Both the position numbers and the translations under genes were made by a program. Below the pieces are notes generated by a model. That model was given only the letters and a program-made list of their open reading frames with translations, had not been told where the DNA came from and did not search any database. 9,971 bases of DNA from an uncultured Bacilli bacterium (GTDB taxonomy: Bacteria > Bacillota_I > Bacilli_A > RF39 > UBA660), in assembly GCA_934098345.1 (NCBI GenBank), contig CAKONX010000043.1:1-9971 (forward strand), written 5' to 3'. How positions within the stretch are numbered: position 1 is the first letter of the stretch; each line of letters opens with the position of its first letter. Of this stretch, positions 1-6,685 are shown one piece after another.

Positions 1-74
1 CCGTTGGTGAAGTGGTTTAACACACATGCCTTTCACGCATGCATTCATGGGTTCAAATCCCGTACGGGTCACCA
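1..74 (+). tRNA. tRNA-Glu (anticodon UUC), 5' end cut by window
   Basis: The cloverleaf can be drawn by eye. The anticodon stem CATGC/GCATG encloses the 7-base loop CTTTCAC, with anticodon TTC at 33-35. The T arm is ATGGG-TTCAAAT-CCCGT. The 3' acceptor strand ACGGGTC is followed by discriminator A and a genomically encoded CCA ending at 74. The 5' acceptor strand visible is only CCGT, so three bases (expected GAC) lie left of the window. The sequence closely resembles Bacillota tRNA-Glu. A rho-independent terminator follows at once, so this is the last gene of its transcript. Confidence 0.95.
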
Positions 75-86
75 ATTATGAAAGAA

Positions 87-110
87 ACGACATTTAGTCG
101 TCTTTTTTTT
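87..110 (+). terminator. Rho-independent terminator of the tRNA transcript
   Basis: The stem ACGAC (87-91) pairs with GTCGT (97-101) around the loop ATTTA. C and eight T residues follow (103-110). It lies 12 bases after the tRNA CCA end and back-to-back with the terminator of the convergent surface-protein gene. Confidence 0.85.
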
Positions 111-122
111 GCGTGAAAGAAC

Positions 123-146
123 AAAAAAAGATAACCGAAGTTATCT
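123..146 (-). terminator. Rho-independent terminator of surface protein gene 1
   Basis: Read on the - strand, the 7-bp stem AGATAAC/GTTATCT encloses a TTCG tetraloop and is followed by a run of T (123-129 as A on +). It starts four bases after the TAA stop of the gene at 151. The same stem recurs after the paralogue at 1447-1468, so the terminator was duplicated with the gene. Confidence 0.9.
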
Positions 147-150
147 AATT

Positions 151-1359
151 TTATCCTATTCTAAACGCTGGAGAAACTCTACTATAACCATTAGCATCTC
201 CATTATAATAATTTCCATCATCACTAATGTTTAGGAATGCGGTAGAAAAATTAACACCAGCTGAACGAAGCCACCAATAACAAGGATTTCCATTATTATT
301 TTTTATTGCTCCTGCATAACTATTTGTTGTTACACCATGATTTTTATAATAGTCTAATTGCCTTGTATCATTATACGATGTGTCATTTATACTCATTAAA
401 TTATTGGTTCCATCTTCATACACTTCATGTCCACTCAATAAGTATAATTTGTCATAAGTTTCAAAATTCGTTTCTCCAGATGTATTTCCATGACTTGATA
501 TTACTTTTGTTTTTACTATTACATTTTGTAAATCACTTGGAAGGGAATTATATATCGTTCCATTTACATACTTACGTAATTCTGAATCTTTCCATCCACC
601 TATGTTTGTTTTTGTACTATTAAATTTTTGTTGAGTAATAATATCTGCAAATTCTACTACAAATCCGCATGCCGTTTCACTCGTTTCTCCATTTGTACAC
701 TTACTCTTGTTTGCTATTCTTAAAGTATGTGTTCCTAAATCTCCTAAATCAACTTTCCTTGTATCCCCTATTTTATATAAATCTGTATTTCCTAATCTTA
801 CAGCATTTTGTATTATTTCCCAGCTATCAGTTGCAAATGATACTGGATCTGGAATACCCTTACCTAATTCATCCCTTTCTACTGCATTAAATGTTAACTC
901 ACATACATATTCTTCTTTTACTTCTTCTGTTGCTGTTTTATTTAAGGTTATTGTTAATGTTCCATTTAATACTTCTTTGGCTAATACTTTTGTTGCATTT
1001 CCTTCAAGTTCATTTTTGATACTTGTGTATTTAGCTTCAGCATCATCTTTTACTTTACAATTAACTTGTACTTCCGCATCATAGTTTGCCGAATTATTTG
1101 TTATTTCATAATTTAATACTGAAGTTTGATTTAATGTTTTTAAATCACTTGTTTCAAATGTAATGATTTTCTTTGTATCATCTATTACACTTGCATACAC
1201 ATCTATTCCATCTAATGTTGCTGCTGTGAATATTACAGAAAAGTCATCTGCATTTTCTCCTACTTTTGTATTTCCGTTTATTATCAAGGTTGTCGATACG
1301 GCAGCAAATCCTACTGCTAATAATAGTATAGCAACCACTATGCTTCCCTTCTTTTTCAT
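151..1359 (-). CDS. Surface protein 1: N-terminal membrane anchor, beta-rich domain, C-terminal DUF6273-like domain
   Basis: This 402-residue protein is probably exported and anchored. MKKKG followed by a hydrophobic stretch (about residues 6-25) forms a signal or signal-anchor, and ends in 'STTLIINGNTKV'. Residues about 30-162 look like a beta-sandwich ectodomain with two Cys (VNCK, YVCEL) that could form a disulphide. Residues about 180-402 end in 'WWLRSAG...VSPAFRIG', the pattern of DUF6273/C-type-lectin-like (FGE-fold) domains. This domain also has a Cys pair (SKCTNGETSETACGF). I chose ATG at 1359 because GGGGTG (1366-1371) sits six bases upstream. A GTG at 1368 would add three residues, but it overlaps that ribosome-binding site and has no counterpart in the paralogue. 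It is monocistronic, with its own promoter and terminator. The ligand is unknown. The domain names are recognised by motif only. Confidence 0.85.
   Translation of the reverse strand: MKKKGSIVVAILLLAVGFAAVSTTLIINGNTKVGENADDFSVIFTAATLDGIDVYASVIDDTKKIITFETSDLKTLNQTSVLNYEITNNSANYDAEVQVNCKVKDDAEAKYTSIKNELEGNATKVLAKEVLNGTLTITLNKTATEEVKEEYVCELTFNAVERDELGKGIPDPVSFATDSWEIIQNAVRLGNTDLYKIGDTRKVDLGDLGTHTLRIANKSKCTNGETSETACGFVVEFADIITQQKFNSTKTNIGGWKDSELRKYVNGTIYNSLPSDLQNVIVKTKVISSHGNTSGETNFETYDKLYLLSGHEVYEDGTNNLMSINDTSYNDTRQLDYYKNHGVTTNSYAGAIKNNNGNPCYWWLRSAGVNFSTAFLNISDDGNYYNGDANGYSRVSPAFRIG
871..945. repeat. 75-bp perfect direct repeat, copy 1 (in surface protein gene 1)
   Basis: This segment is base-for-base identical to 2169-2243, with a constant offset of 1298. 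It encodes the end of the N-terminal ectodomain, including LNKTATEEVKEEYVCEL. It marks a recent duplication or gene conversion between the two surface-protein genes and is a potential recombination site. Confidence 0.9.
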
Positions 1360-1365
1360 TTTATG

Positions 1366-1371
1366 CACCCC
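1366..1371 (-). promoter_or_regulatory. Ribosome-binding site deciding the start of surface protein 1
   Basis: GGGGTG on the - strand lies six bases before ATG 1359. The GTG codon of the longer reading (1366-1368) is inside this site, which argues for ATG as the start. Confidence 0.7.
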
Positions 1372-1382
1372 ATTCTAAATTA

Positions 1383-1388
1383 ATTATA
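1383..1388 (-). promoter_or_regulatory. -10 box of surface protein gene 1
   Basis: A perfect TATAAT in the context ATTGTATAAT lies 23 bases before the ATG. At 17-bp spacing the -35 position reads AAATAG, a poor match. The paralogue has the same ATTGTATAAT and likewise no good -35, so activation from upstream is plausible. Confidence 0.7.
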
Positions 1389-1427
1389 CAATATTTTAAT
1401 TAATACTATTTATTTTTTTTACTTCAT

Positions 1428-1439
1428 GTAAATGTTTAC
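1428..1439. promoter_or_regulatory. Inverted repeat GTAAA-N2-TTTAC upstream of surface protein gene 1
   Basis: The 5-bp arms are perfect around a 2-base centre. It lies 39 bases upstream of the -10 box on the - strand. The equivalent position before the paralogue (2730-2743) holds the 14-bp perfect palindrome TGTAAATATTTACA. Conservation of motif and approximate spacing suggests a transcription factor site. Which regulator binds is unknown. Confidence 0.5.
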
Positions 1440-1446
1440 TATCAAC

Positions 1447-1468
1447 AAAAAGATAACCAAAGTTATCT
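1447..1468 (-). terminator. Rho-independent terminator of surface protein gene 2
   Basis: On the - strand AGATAAC/GTTATCT (7 bp) encloses TTTG and is followed by five T. It begins four bases after the TAA of the gene at 1473. The stem is identical to that of the paralogue's terminator (123-146), but the T-run is shorter. Confidence 0.85.
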
Positions 1469-1472
1469 AAAT

Positions 1473-2657
1473 TTATGCGATTCGGAAAGCTGGGGAAATA
1501 CCACTCACATTAATAGCACTATCACCAAACCATTTTCCATTAGAATCAATATTAAAAAATCCTAAAGCATCATATGAACTTGCACTTCTGAGCCACCAAG
1601 AAGTATTTTTCCCTTGATACATTTTTATTACCTCGTTATAAGAAGTTGTATTTACATTTAAATTTTTATAAATGTCTAATTGCTTTGTTTCTGAATTTAG
1701 GGAATCATATAGATGTTCTCCTGAATATATTTCTTTTCTTGCTAACAAATATAATTTATCTTGTGTTTCAAGATTTGCAGAATCACTTTTTCCATGACTT
1801 GATATTACTTTTGTTAAAATTATGATATTTTGTAATTCACTTGGTAATGCATCATAAATAGTTTCATTTATATATGTACGAAGACTTGAACTTTTCCACC
1901 CTCCGACATTAGTATTTGTATTATTAAATTGTTGCATTGCTATTATATCTGCAAACTCAATTACAAATCCACATGCTGTTTTGCTTGTCTCTCCATTCGT
2001 ACATGCACTCATATTTGATATACGAATTGTATGTATTCCTAGAGTCCCTAAATCTACTTCTTTTGTATCTCCTACATTATATTTACTTGTATTTCCTGTT
2101 TGTACTGCTTTTTGAATCGTCTCCCATGAATCTGTTTTAAAAGATCCTGGTTCAGCTTCTCCAACTGTATCCCTTTCTACTGCATTAAATGTTAACTCAC
2201 ATACATATTCTTCTTTTACTTCTTCTGTTGCTGTTTTATTTAATGTTACTATTAATGTTCCGTTTAAAGTTTGTTTAGCTTTAATTACTGTTGCATTTCC
2301 TTCTAGTTCATTTTTTATACTTGTGTATTTTGCTGTTGTATTATCTTTTATTTTACAATTTACTTGTACTTCAGCATCATAGTTTGCTGAATTATTTGTT
2401 ACTTCATATGCAAGTACTGAAGTTTGATTTAAAGTCTTCAATTCACTTGTTTCAAATGTAATGATTTGCTTTGTATCATCTATTACATTTGCATACATAT
2501 CTGTTCCATCTAATGTTGCTTTAGTGAATATTACACTAAAATCGTCTGTGTTTTCACTTACCTTTGTATTTCCATTTATTATTAAAGTTGTACTAATTGC
2601 TGCAAATCCAATAGAAATTATTAAAATTGCAACTATTATTGCACTCTTTCTTTTCAT
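1473..2657 (-). CDS. Surface protein 2, tandem paralogue of surface protein 1
   Basis: This 394-residue protein has the same architecture as its downstream neighbour: MKRKS, a hydrophobic segment (about 6-25), 'STTLIINGNTKV', a beta-rich domain to about residue 162 with two Cys, then a DUF6273-like C-terminal domain ending 'WWLRSAS...ISPAFRIA'. By eye, residues 1-162 are about 80% identical to the paralogue. The C-terminal half is closer to half identical, with the largest differences between WWLRS and SPAFRI and around residues 310-350. The ATG at 2657 is preceded by GGTGTG. The gene has its own promoter and terminator, so the two copies are separate transcription units on the same strand. 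The role is likely surface adhesion or ligand binding, inferred from fold and export only. Confidence 0.85.
   Translation of the reverse strand: MKRKSAIIVAILIISIGFAAISTTLIINGNTKVSENTDDFSVIFTKATLDGTDMYANVIDDTKQIITFETSELKTLNQTSVLAYEVTNNSANYDAEVQVNCKIKDNTTAKYTSIKNELEGNATVIKAKQTLNGTLIVTLNKTATEEVKEEYVCELTFNAVERDTVGEAEPGSFKTDSWETIQKAVQTGNTSKYNVGDTKEVDLGTLGIHTIRISNMSACTNGETSKTACGFVIEFADIIAMQQFNNTNTNVGGWKSSSLRTYINETIYDALPSELQNIIILTKVISSHGKSDSANLETQDKLYLLARKEIYSGEHLYDSLNSETKQLDIYKNLNVNTTSYNEVIKMYQGKNTSWWLRSASSYDALGFFNIDSNGKWFGDSAINVSGISPAFRIA
2169..2243. repeat. 75-bp perfect direct repeat, copy 2 (in surface protein gene 2)
   Basis: Identical to 871-945. Homologous recombination between the copies would delete 1298 bp and leave one chimeric surface-protein gene (N-terminal half of one copy, C-terminal half of the other). 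Confidence 0.9.
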
Positions 2658-2682
2658 ATTTTACACACACCATTCTAGTATC

Positions 2683-2688
2683 ATTATA
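2683..2688 (-). promoter_or_regulatory. -10 box of surface protein gene 2
   Basis: TATAAT in ATTGTATAAT lies 25 bases before the ATG. No recognisable -35 box is present at 16-18 bp spacing. The core promoter matches that of the paralogue. Confidence 0.7.
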
Positions 2689-2729
2689 CAATACTTTAGT
2701 TATCCATTTTATTTAATATCTATATTATG

Positions 2730-2743
2730 TGTAAATATTTACA
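2730..2743. promoter_or_regulatory. 14-bp perfect palindrome TGTAAATATTTACA upstream of surface protein gene 2
   Basis: This is a self-complementary 14-mer 42 bases (counted from its GTAAA-TTTAC core) upstream of the -10 box. Gene 1 has a related GTAAACATTTAC element at almost the same place (39 bases). It is likely an operator or activator site. It lacks the central CG of a CcpA cre site and is too short for the TnrA/GlnR spacing, so I do not assign a regulator. Confidence 0.55.
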
Positions 2744-2755
2744 TTTTATTTTAAT

Positions 2756-2781
2756 AAAAAAAGGAAACATTTTTGTTTCCT
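2756..2781 (-). terminator. Rho-independent terminator of ftsA-ftsZ, overlapping the ftsZ stop
   Basis: On the - strand GGAAAC/GTTTCC (7 bp with the flanking A-T pair) encloses a 6-base A-rich loop and is followed by seven T (2756-2762). The ftsZ stop TAG (2780-2782) contributes two bases to the stem, so a terminating ribosome would cover the hairpin. Confidence 0.9.
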
Positions 2782-3832
2782 ATATATTATCTCTATCTCT
2801 TAAGAATGGTGGAATATCAAATTCATCATCCATCATATTAATTGATTTTTTTGGTTCTTCTATATTTTCTTCTTTTGATTTGTCTTCATCATCGAATCCA
2901 GTTGCAATTACAGTAACAATAACCTCATCATCTAGATTTTCATTAATAACTGCACCAAAGATAATATTGATATCTGTATTAGCGCTTGCTCTTACAACTT
3001 CAGCAGCATCTTCAGCTTCAAATAATGTTAATGATTTACCACCAGTTACATTAATAATTGCATCTGTTGCTCCAACTATACTAGTTTCAAGAAGTGGACT
3101 AGATACAGCTTGTTTAGCAGCTTCAATAGCTCTGTTTTCTCCAGTCGCAAGACCGATTCCAATTAAAGCATTTCCACGGTTTTCCATAACTGCTTTAACA
3201 TCCGCAAAATCTAGATTAATTAAACCTGAAACAGCAATTAAGTCTGATATAGATTGAACTCCTCTATGAAGAACATTATCAACTTCTCTAAATGCATCTG
3301 GCATTGAAGTACTCTTATCAATTATATCTCTTAATTTATCATTTGGAATAACTATTAAAGAATCAACGTGTTTTTTAAGTTCATCAACACCAATTATAGC
3401 TTGTTCCATTCTTCTATTACCTTCAAATCTAAAAGGTTTAGTAACAATACCAACTGTTAAAGCTCCAAGATCTTGAGCAATTTCAGCAACTATTGGGCTA
3501 GCACCAGTACCAGTTCCTCCACCCATACCGCAAGTTACGAATACCATGTCAGCTCCCTCTAAAGCTGCACGAATTTCATCTTTACTTTCTATAGCTGCTT
3601 CTCTACCTGTTTCTGGATTAGCTCCAGCTCCTAAACCATTGGTAACATTTTTACCAATTTGTAATTTTGTTTCTGCTGGAGAAACATCTAACACTTGTTT
3701 ATCTGTATTAATAACAACGAATTCAACATTTTTAACTCCACCATTAATCATACGATTAACTGCGTTCATTCCGCCTCCGCCTACACCAACAACTTTGATT
3801 TTAGCTATCTGATTCATTTTTACTCCGTCCAT
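2780..3832 (-). CDS. ftsZ: Cell division protein FtsZ
   Basis: FtsZ is the tubulin-like GTPase that polymerises at midcell into the division ring. The N-terminal Rossmann loop is VVGVGGGGMNAVNRMI (14-29). The tubulin signature is GGGTGTGAS at 104-112 (Ser where AlaAlaPro is usual). The synergy loop is NLDFAD at 206-211, with the catalytic Asp208 and Asp211. The C-terminal conserved tail is DEFDIPPFLRDR (336-347), which binds FtsA. The length is 350, with a linker of only about 25 acidic/Lys-rich residues, shorter than in B. subtilis. Two starts are possible: ATG 3832, with GGGAG nine bases upstream next to the ftsA stop, and ATG 3817 (Met6), with GGAG five bases upstream. I keep the longer one. 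It lies 14 bases downstream of ftsA and is cotranscribed with it. Confidence 0.97.
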   Translation of the reverse strand: MDGVKMNQIAKIKVVGVGGGGMNAVNRMINGGVKNVEFVVINTDKQVLDVSPAETKLQIGKNVTNGLGAGANPETGREAAIESKDEIRAALEGADMVFVTCGMGGGTGTGASPIVAEIAQDLGALTVGIVTKPFRFEGNRRMEQAIIGVDELKKHVDSLIVIPNDKLRDIIDKSTSMPDAFREVDNVLHRGVQSISDLIAVSGLINLDFADVKAVMENRGNALIGIGLATGENRAIEAAKQAVSSPLLETSIVGATDAIINVTGGKSLTLFEAEDAAEVVRASANTDINIIFGAVINENLDDEVIVTVIATGFDDEDKSKEENIEEPKKSINMMDDEFDIPPFLRDRDNI

Positions 3833-3846
3833 AAAAACACTCTCCC

Positions 3847-5088
3847 TTAATTGTCAAAAAATATACCAAATACTTTTCCAAGTAAAGAATCATTTGACAT
3901 TGATTTTTTATTACCGTTACTGATTAATTTATCTAAATCATCTGAGGAAAAAGCACTAAATTCTCGATCTCTAAGTTTAAGTTTGGAATCAAAATATTTA
4001 ATCATTCCAATTGCGCTTGCAAATTCATTGTTTCTTGCTCCTATATAATTATTTTTTCCTATAAAAGCAATTGGCCCAAACACACTTTCTACTTCTAAAT
4101 CTATATCCTTTAGTTCAGACAATCCTCCAGTTATTATTATATAACTTATTTCCTTTTTTGTTAAGTAATTTAACTCATTCTTTACAATATTTAACATTTC
4201 ATGAAGTCTACTCATTATTAGACTTGAAAGTTCATATTGATCCACAGTTGCTTTTTCACCTAATAAATTAGTAATTTCCATTTTTTCATTAGCTTTAGCA
4301 TTCTTTCTATTAGCAAGTCCAATATGTTCACGAATATTTTCAGCATCATGAGGAGACACTTTATATACAAAAGAAATATCATTATCAACATTTTTAACAC
4401 CAGCATCAATTACTAAGTTGTTAATAATAATATCTTTATTTATAATACTTACCTTTATTGTATCATAACCTATATCAACAACTGCCCCAGTTTCATTTTC
4501 TGTATTATCCATCTTATGAGCATAAAATGATCCAATACTAGGTATCATTATATCACATACTTCTACTCCACACTTTTCTAGACTTTTAGCAATCATGCAT
4601 ATATCTTTTTTAGGAGATGAAACTACTACTGATTTAACAGATAAACTTTTTCCTCTCATACCTTTAGGTATTTTAGTTTTCCTATCATCAACTTTAAACA
4701 TTATTGGAATAACGGTAACTAAATCAAAACCTTCTAAGATATTTCCTTTTACACTCATTTGTAAAACTTTTTGAATATGTTCACCAGTTACTTCGGCATC
4801 TTCTTCTAAAATACTTATACTTGCTTCACCTATTTTAAACATACATTCACTTTCTGGAACATTTACAATTGCACGAGTAATACTAACATTTAACTTTTCT
4901 TCTGCTTGTTTTAAAAGTCTTTTTAATGCATATTCAACTTCAACAGGTTCCATAATCATCCCATTTTTTACACCACGAGAATCTTCTAAAAGAGCACAAA
5001 GTACATTCATGTTCCCATTTATTATTTCAGCCACAACTAATTTAAAAAAACGACTTCCAATATCGATACTAGCTATGATTTCTCTCAT
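3847..5088 (-). CDS. ftsA: Cell division protein FtsA
   Basis: FtsA is an actin-like ATPase that tethers FtsZ to the membrane. The phosphate-1 motif is ASIDIGSRFFKLVVAE (6-21), then a 1C/SHS2 domain (about 84-180, including ITRAIVNVPES just before it). The phosphate-2 motif is GAVVDIGYDTIKVS, and the adenosine motif is IIITGGLSEL. The C-terminal amphipathic helix SLLGKVFGIFFDN is the membrane-targeting sequence. The length of 413 is normal for the family. ATG 5088 follows AGGCAGG at seven-base spacing. Its own promoter lies in the 63-bp gap to the upstream kinase gene. That gap has a T-rich stretch but no convincing hairpin, so read-through from the kinase genes is possible. FtsQ/DivIB and Mur ligase genes, frequent dcw neighbours, are absent here. 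Confidence 0.95.
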   Translation of the reverse strand: MREIIASIDIGSRFFKLVVAEIINGNMNVLCALLEDSRGVKNGMIMEPVEVEYALKRLLKQAEEKLNVSITRAIVNVPESECMFKIGEASISILEEDAEVTGEHIQKVLQMSVKGNILEGFDLVTVIPIMFKVDDRKTKIPKGMRGKSLSVKSVVVSSPKKDICMIAKSLEKCGVEVCDIMIPSIGSFYAHKMDNTENETGAVVDIGYDTIKVSIINKDIIINNLVIDAGVKNVDNDISFVYKVSPHDAENIREHIGLANRKNAKANEKMEITNLLGEKATVDQYELSSLIMSRLHEMLNIVKNELNYLTKKEISYIIITGGLSELKDIDLEVESVFGPIAFIGKNNYIGARNNEFASAIGMIKYFDSKLKLRDREFSAFSSDDLDKLISNGNKKSMSNDSLLGKVFGIFFDN

Positions 5089-5151
5089 AATAAAACCTGC
5101 CTATCTTATGTCCATTATACTATAAAAAATATTAAAAAAAAAGAAAAGATT
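5089..5151. other. Gap between kinase B and ftsA
   Basis: It holds the ftsA -10 box (5114-5119), the ftsA ribosome-binding site and an A-tract (T-rich on the - strand) at 5134-5147. I see no stable hairpin after kinase B, so transcription from the kinase cluster may continue into ftsA-ftsZ. Confidence 0.5.
5114..5119 (-). promoter_or_regulatory. -10 box of the ftsA-ftsZ promoter
   Basis: TATAAT in TATAGTATAATGG lies 25 bases before the ftsA ATG. At 17-bp spacing the -35 position falls in a T-run (TTTTTT), a weak match, and the A/T-rich tract upstream could act as an UP-like element. Confidence 0.6.
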
Positions 5152-5916
5152 TTATATTTTAATTTTTCCTAATTCTTTAGTTAATCTTTTTGCATCTTTT
5201 ATCTGAACATCATAACCTAATTCTTCACTTATTGCTCGATACAACTTAAAATACTCCTCTTTAGTAGCTATTCCATTTAAATATTTTTTATATAAAGAGT
5301 TTATATATTTTGAATAAAAGCGAAAACTTTCATATGGCATAAAATAATATCCAATATCGAAAATTTCATTAAAAATATGAGAAAAAAAGAAACGAAAATT
5401 ATTTATTGCTGGTCTTTCTTCCTCATAAGCATATTGATCAGTATCTATTATATTAATACCATTTCCATTAATTATGACATTCCCACAATGAAAATCATAA
5501 CATGTAATTTTTGATTCATTAAATTTTTGTATTATTTCATCTAATTCCTGTAAATATTCCAAAAATAAACTTAAATTAATATCAGGAGTATTTTCATCTA
5601 TATCAATTCCATTTAAAAGATTATGTAAATTACATCCTTCTACATAATCAAGACTAATTCCTAATATTTCATCTTCCACTGTATAAATATCTTTAGGTAC
5701 ATGAACATTTTTTATATTAAGTTTGCTTAATTTTGATAAGTTTTGTTCCATATCATACATAGCAAATAACATACGACTTTTCTTTTTAGAAAAATCATAA
5801 ATTTTAATAACTTTTCCATCTTTTAAATAAACATTTGCTGTTGTTCCTTCTCCTATGAATTTTCCACTTTCATATAAATCACAAAATTCTCCATGTGTTT
5901 TAAATTTAATTAGCAT
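5152..5916 (-). CDS. Kinase-fold protein B (protein kinase/APH-like)
   Basis: This 254-residue protein has the kinase-fold signatures in order. The glycine-rich loop is GEGTTANVY (22-30). The ATP-anchoring Lys38 is in VIKIY. A hinge-like stretch is LDYVEG (89-94). The catalytic loop is YDFHCGNVI, with Asp141 and Asn146. The metal-binding Asp158 is in INIIDTD, equivalent to DFG. It is a small one-domain kinase with no transmembrane or sensor segment. Substrates could be protein, sugar or a small molecule. An ATG at 5970 would give 18 more residues and overlap the upstream gene. I chose ATG 5916 because AGGTGA (5921-5926) is spaced correctly before it and the protein then aligns from residue 1 with kinase A (MLIKF/MLVEC; DLYxxGKxIGxGTTAxVYLK). 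It follows kinase A after 28 bases in the same transcript. Confidence 0.8.
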   Translation of the reverse strand: MLIKFKTHGEFCDLYESGKFIGEGTTANVYLKDGKVIKIYDFSKKKSRMLFAMYDMEQNLSKLSKLNIKNVHVPKDIYTVEDEILGISLDYVEGCNLHNLLNGIDIDENTPDINLSLFLEYLQELDEIIQKFNESKITCYDFHCGNVIINGNGINIIDTDQYAYEEERPAINNFRFFFSHIFNEIFDIGYYFMPYESFRFYSKYINSLYKKYLNGIATKEEYFKLYRAISEELGYDVQIKDAKRLTKELGKIKI

Positions 5917-5920
5917 ATTA

Positions 5921-5926
5921 TCACCT
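5921..5926 (-). promoter_or_regulatory. Ribosome-binding site deciding the start of kinase B
   Basis: AGGTGA on the - strand lies four bases from ATG 5916. The longer ORF start at 5970 lies inside kinase A, and residues 1-18 it would add have no counterpart in the paralogue. Confidence 0.7.
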
Positions 5927-5944
5927 ATATCTATAAATACAAAT

Positions 5945-6676
5945 CTATCTATTTTTATCAACTTTTCCAATTGATTTTATTAATCTTTTTAAATCTCTTA
6001 ATGAAGTATCTCCACCAAATTCAGAAATTAATGCTTTATACAAATCAAAATCAGACTCTATTGAAGCAAATATATCAAAATAAATAATTAATAAAGAATC
6101 TAAATATTCTGAATAAAAATGAAAATATGTATTAAAATCAAATAATTCATCAAATATTTCATGAAGTATTTTTGAAATATTATGTTCTAAACAAGTTGAA
6201 GTACTAATATCACTAAAATAAAAATCATCTGTATCAATTATATTTATACCATTTTGATTAACTATTGCATTTCCACAATAAAAATCAACAACCCAAACCT
6301 TATGTTCACTTAATTTACGTAAATTATCTTTTAATTCTTTTAAATAATCTAAAAATAATTTCAAACTAACATCAGGTATTTCTTTTTTTATAGTTTTACC
6401 TTCTATATAGTCTAAAGTTATAGCTTTCACTTCATCTTCATAAATATAAATATCATTTGGAGTCCATATGTTTTTTACTTTTACTTCACTTAATTCATCT
6501 AAATGAGTTTTCATATCAAATTCATTAAATACATATCTTTTTCTACTAGTATTCCCATAGATTTTTATTGCTTGATCATTTTTCAAATAAACTTTAGCAG
6601 TAGTTCCTCTTCCAATAAGTTTTCCATCTTTATAAAGATCAGTTAATTCACTCTTGCTTTTACATTCTACTAGCAT
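5945..6676 (-). CDS. Kinase-fold protein A (protein kinase/APH-like), paralogue of B
   Basis: This 243-residue protein has the glycine-rich loop GRGTTAKVY (22-30), Lys38 in AIKIY, LDYIEG (88-93), the catalytic loop VDFYCGNAI with Asp131 and Asn136, and the DFG-like Asp148 in INIIDTDD. All key catalytic residues are present, so the protein is probably active. It is a tandem duplicate of kinase B, with the same positions up to residue 40 and a shorter insert around residue 100. The C-terminal lobes are more diverged. ATG 6676 follows GAGGT six bases upstream. That site overlaps the TGA of the small upstream ORF, which suggests translational coupling. The substrate is unknown. Both kinases lack membrane segments and should be cytoplasmic. 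Confidence 0.8.
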   Translation of the reverse strand: MLVECKSKSELTDLYKDGKLIGRGTTAKVYLKNDQAIKIYGNTSRKRYVFNEFDMKTHLDELSEVKVKNIWTPNDIYIYEDEVKAITLDYIEGKTIKKEIPDVSLKLFLDYLKELKDNLRKLSEHKVWVVDFYCGNAIVNQNGINIIDTDDFYFSDISTSTCLEHNISKILHEIFDELFDFNTYFHFYSEYLDSLLIIYFDIFASIESDFDLYKALISEFGGDTSLRDLKRLIKSIGKVDKNR

Positions 6677-6685
6677 ATGGATACC

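Noticed and set aside
1360..1368. GTG start of surface protein 1 at 1368
   Set aside because: The codon lies within the ribosome-binding site GGGGTG of the ATG at 1359, and the paralogue starts at the equivalent ATG.
151..2657. Diversity-generating retroelement acting on the surface-protein C-terminal domains
   Set aside because: No reverse transcriptase or template repeat is visible in the window, and the differences are not confined to adenine-type changes that I can identify.
2730..2743. TnrA/GlnR or CcpA site
   Set aside because: The palindrome has the wrong internal spacing for TnrA/GlnR and lacks the central CG of cre.
2727..3257. A 176-codon + strand ORF and other + strand ORFs across 306-1378, 1937-2754 and 3546-4271
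   Set aside because: They are antisense to clearly recognised genes (ftsZ, ftsA, the surface proteins), have low-complexity Leu/Ser/Ile-rich products and lack plausible ribosome-binding sites.
5917..5970. Upstream start of kinase B at 5970
   Set aside because: It overlaps kinase A, adds 18 residues not shared with the paralogue, and ATG 5916 has its own good ribosome-binding site.
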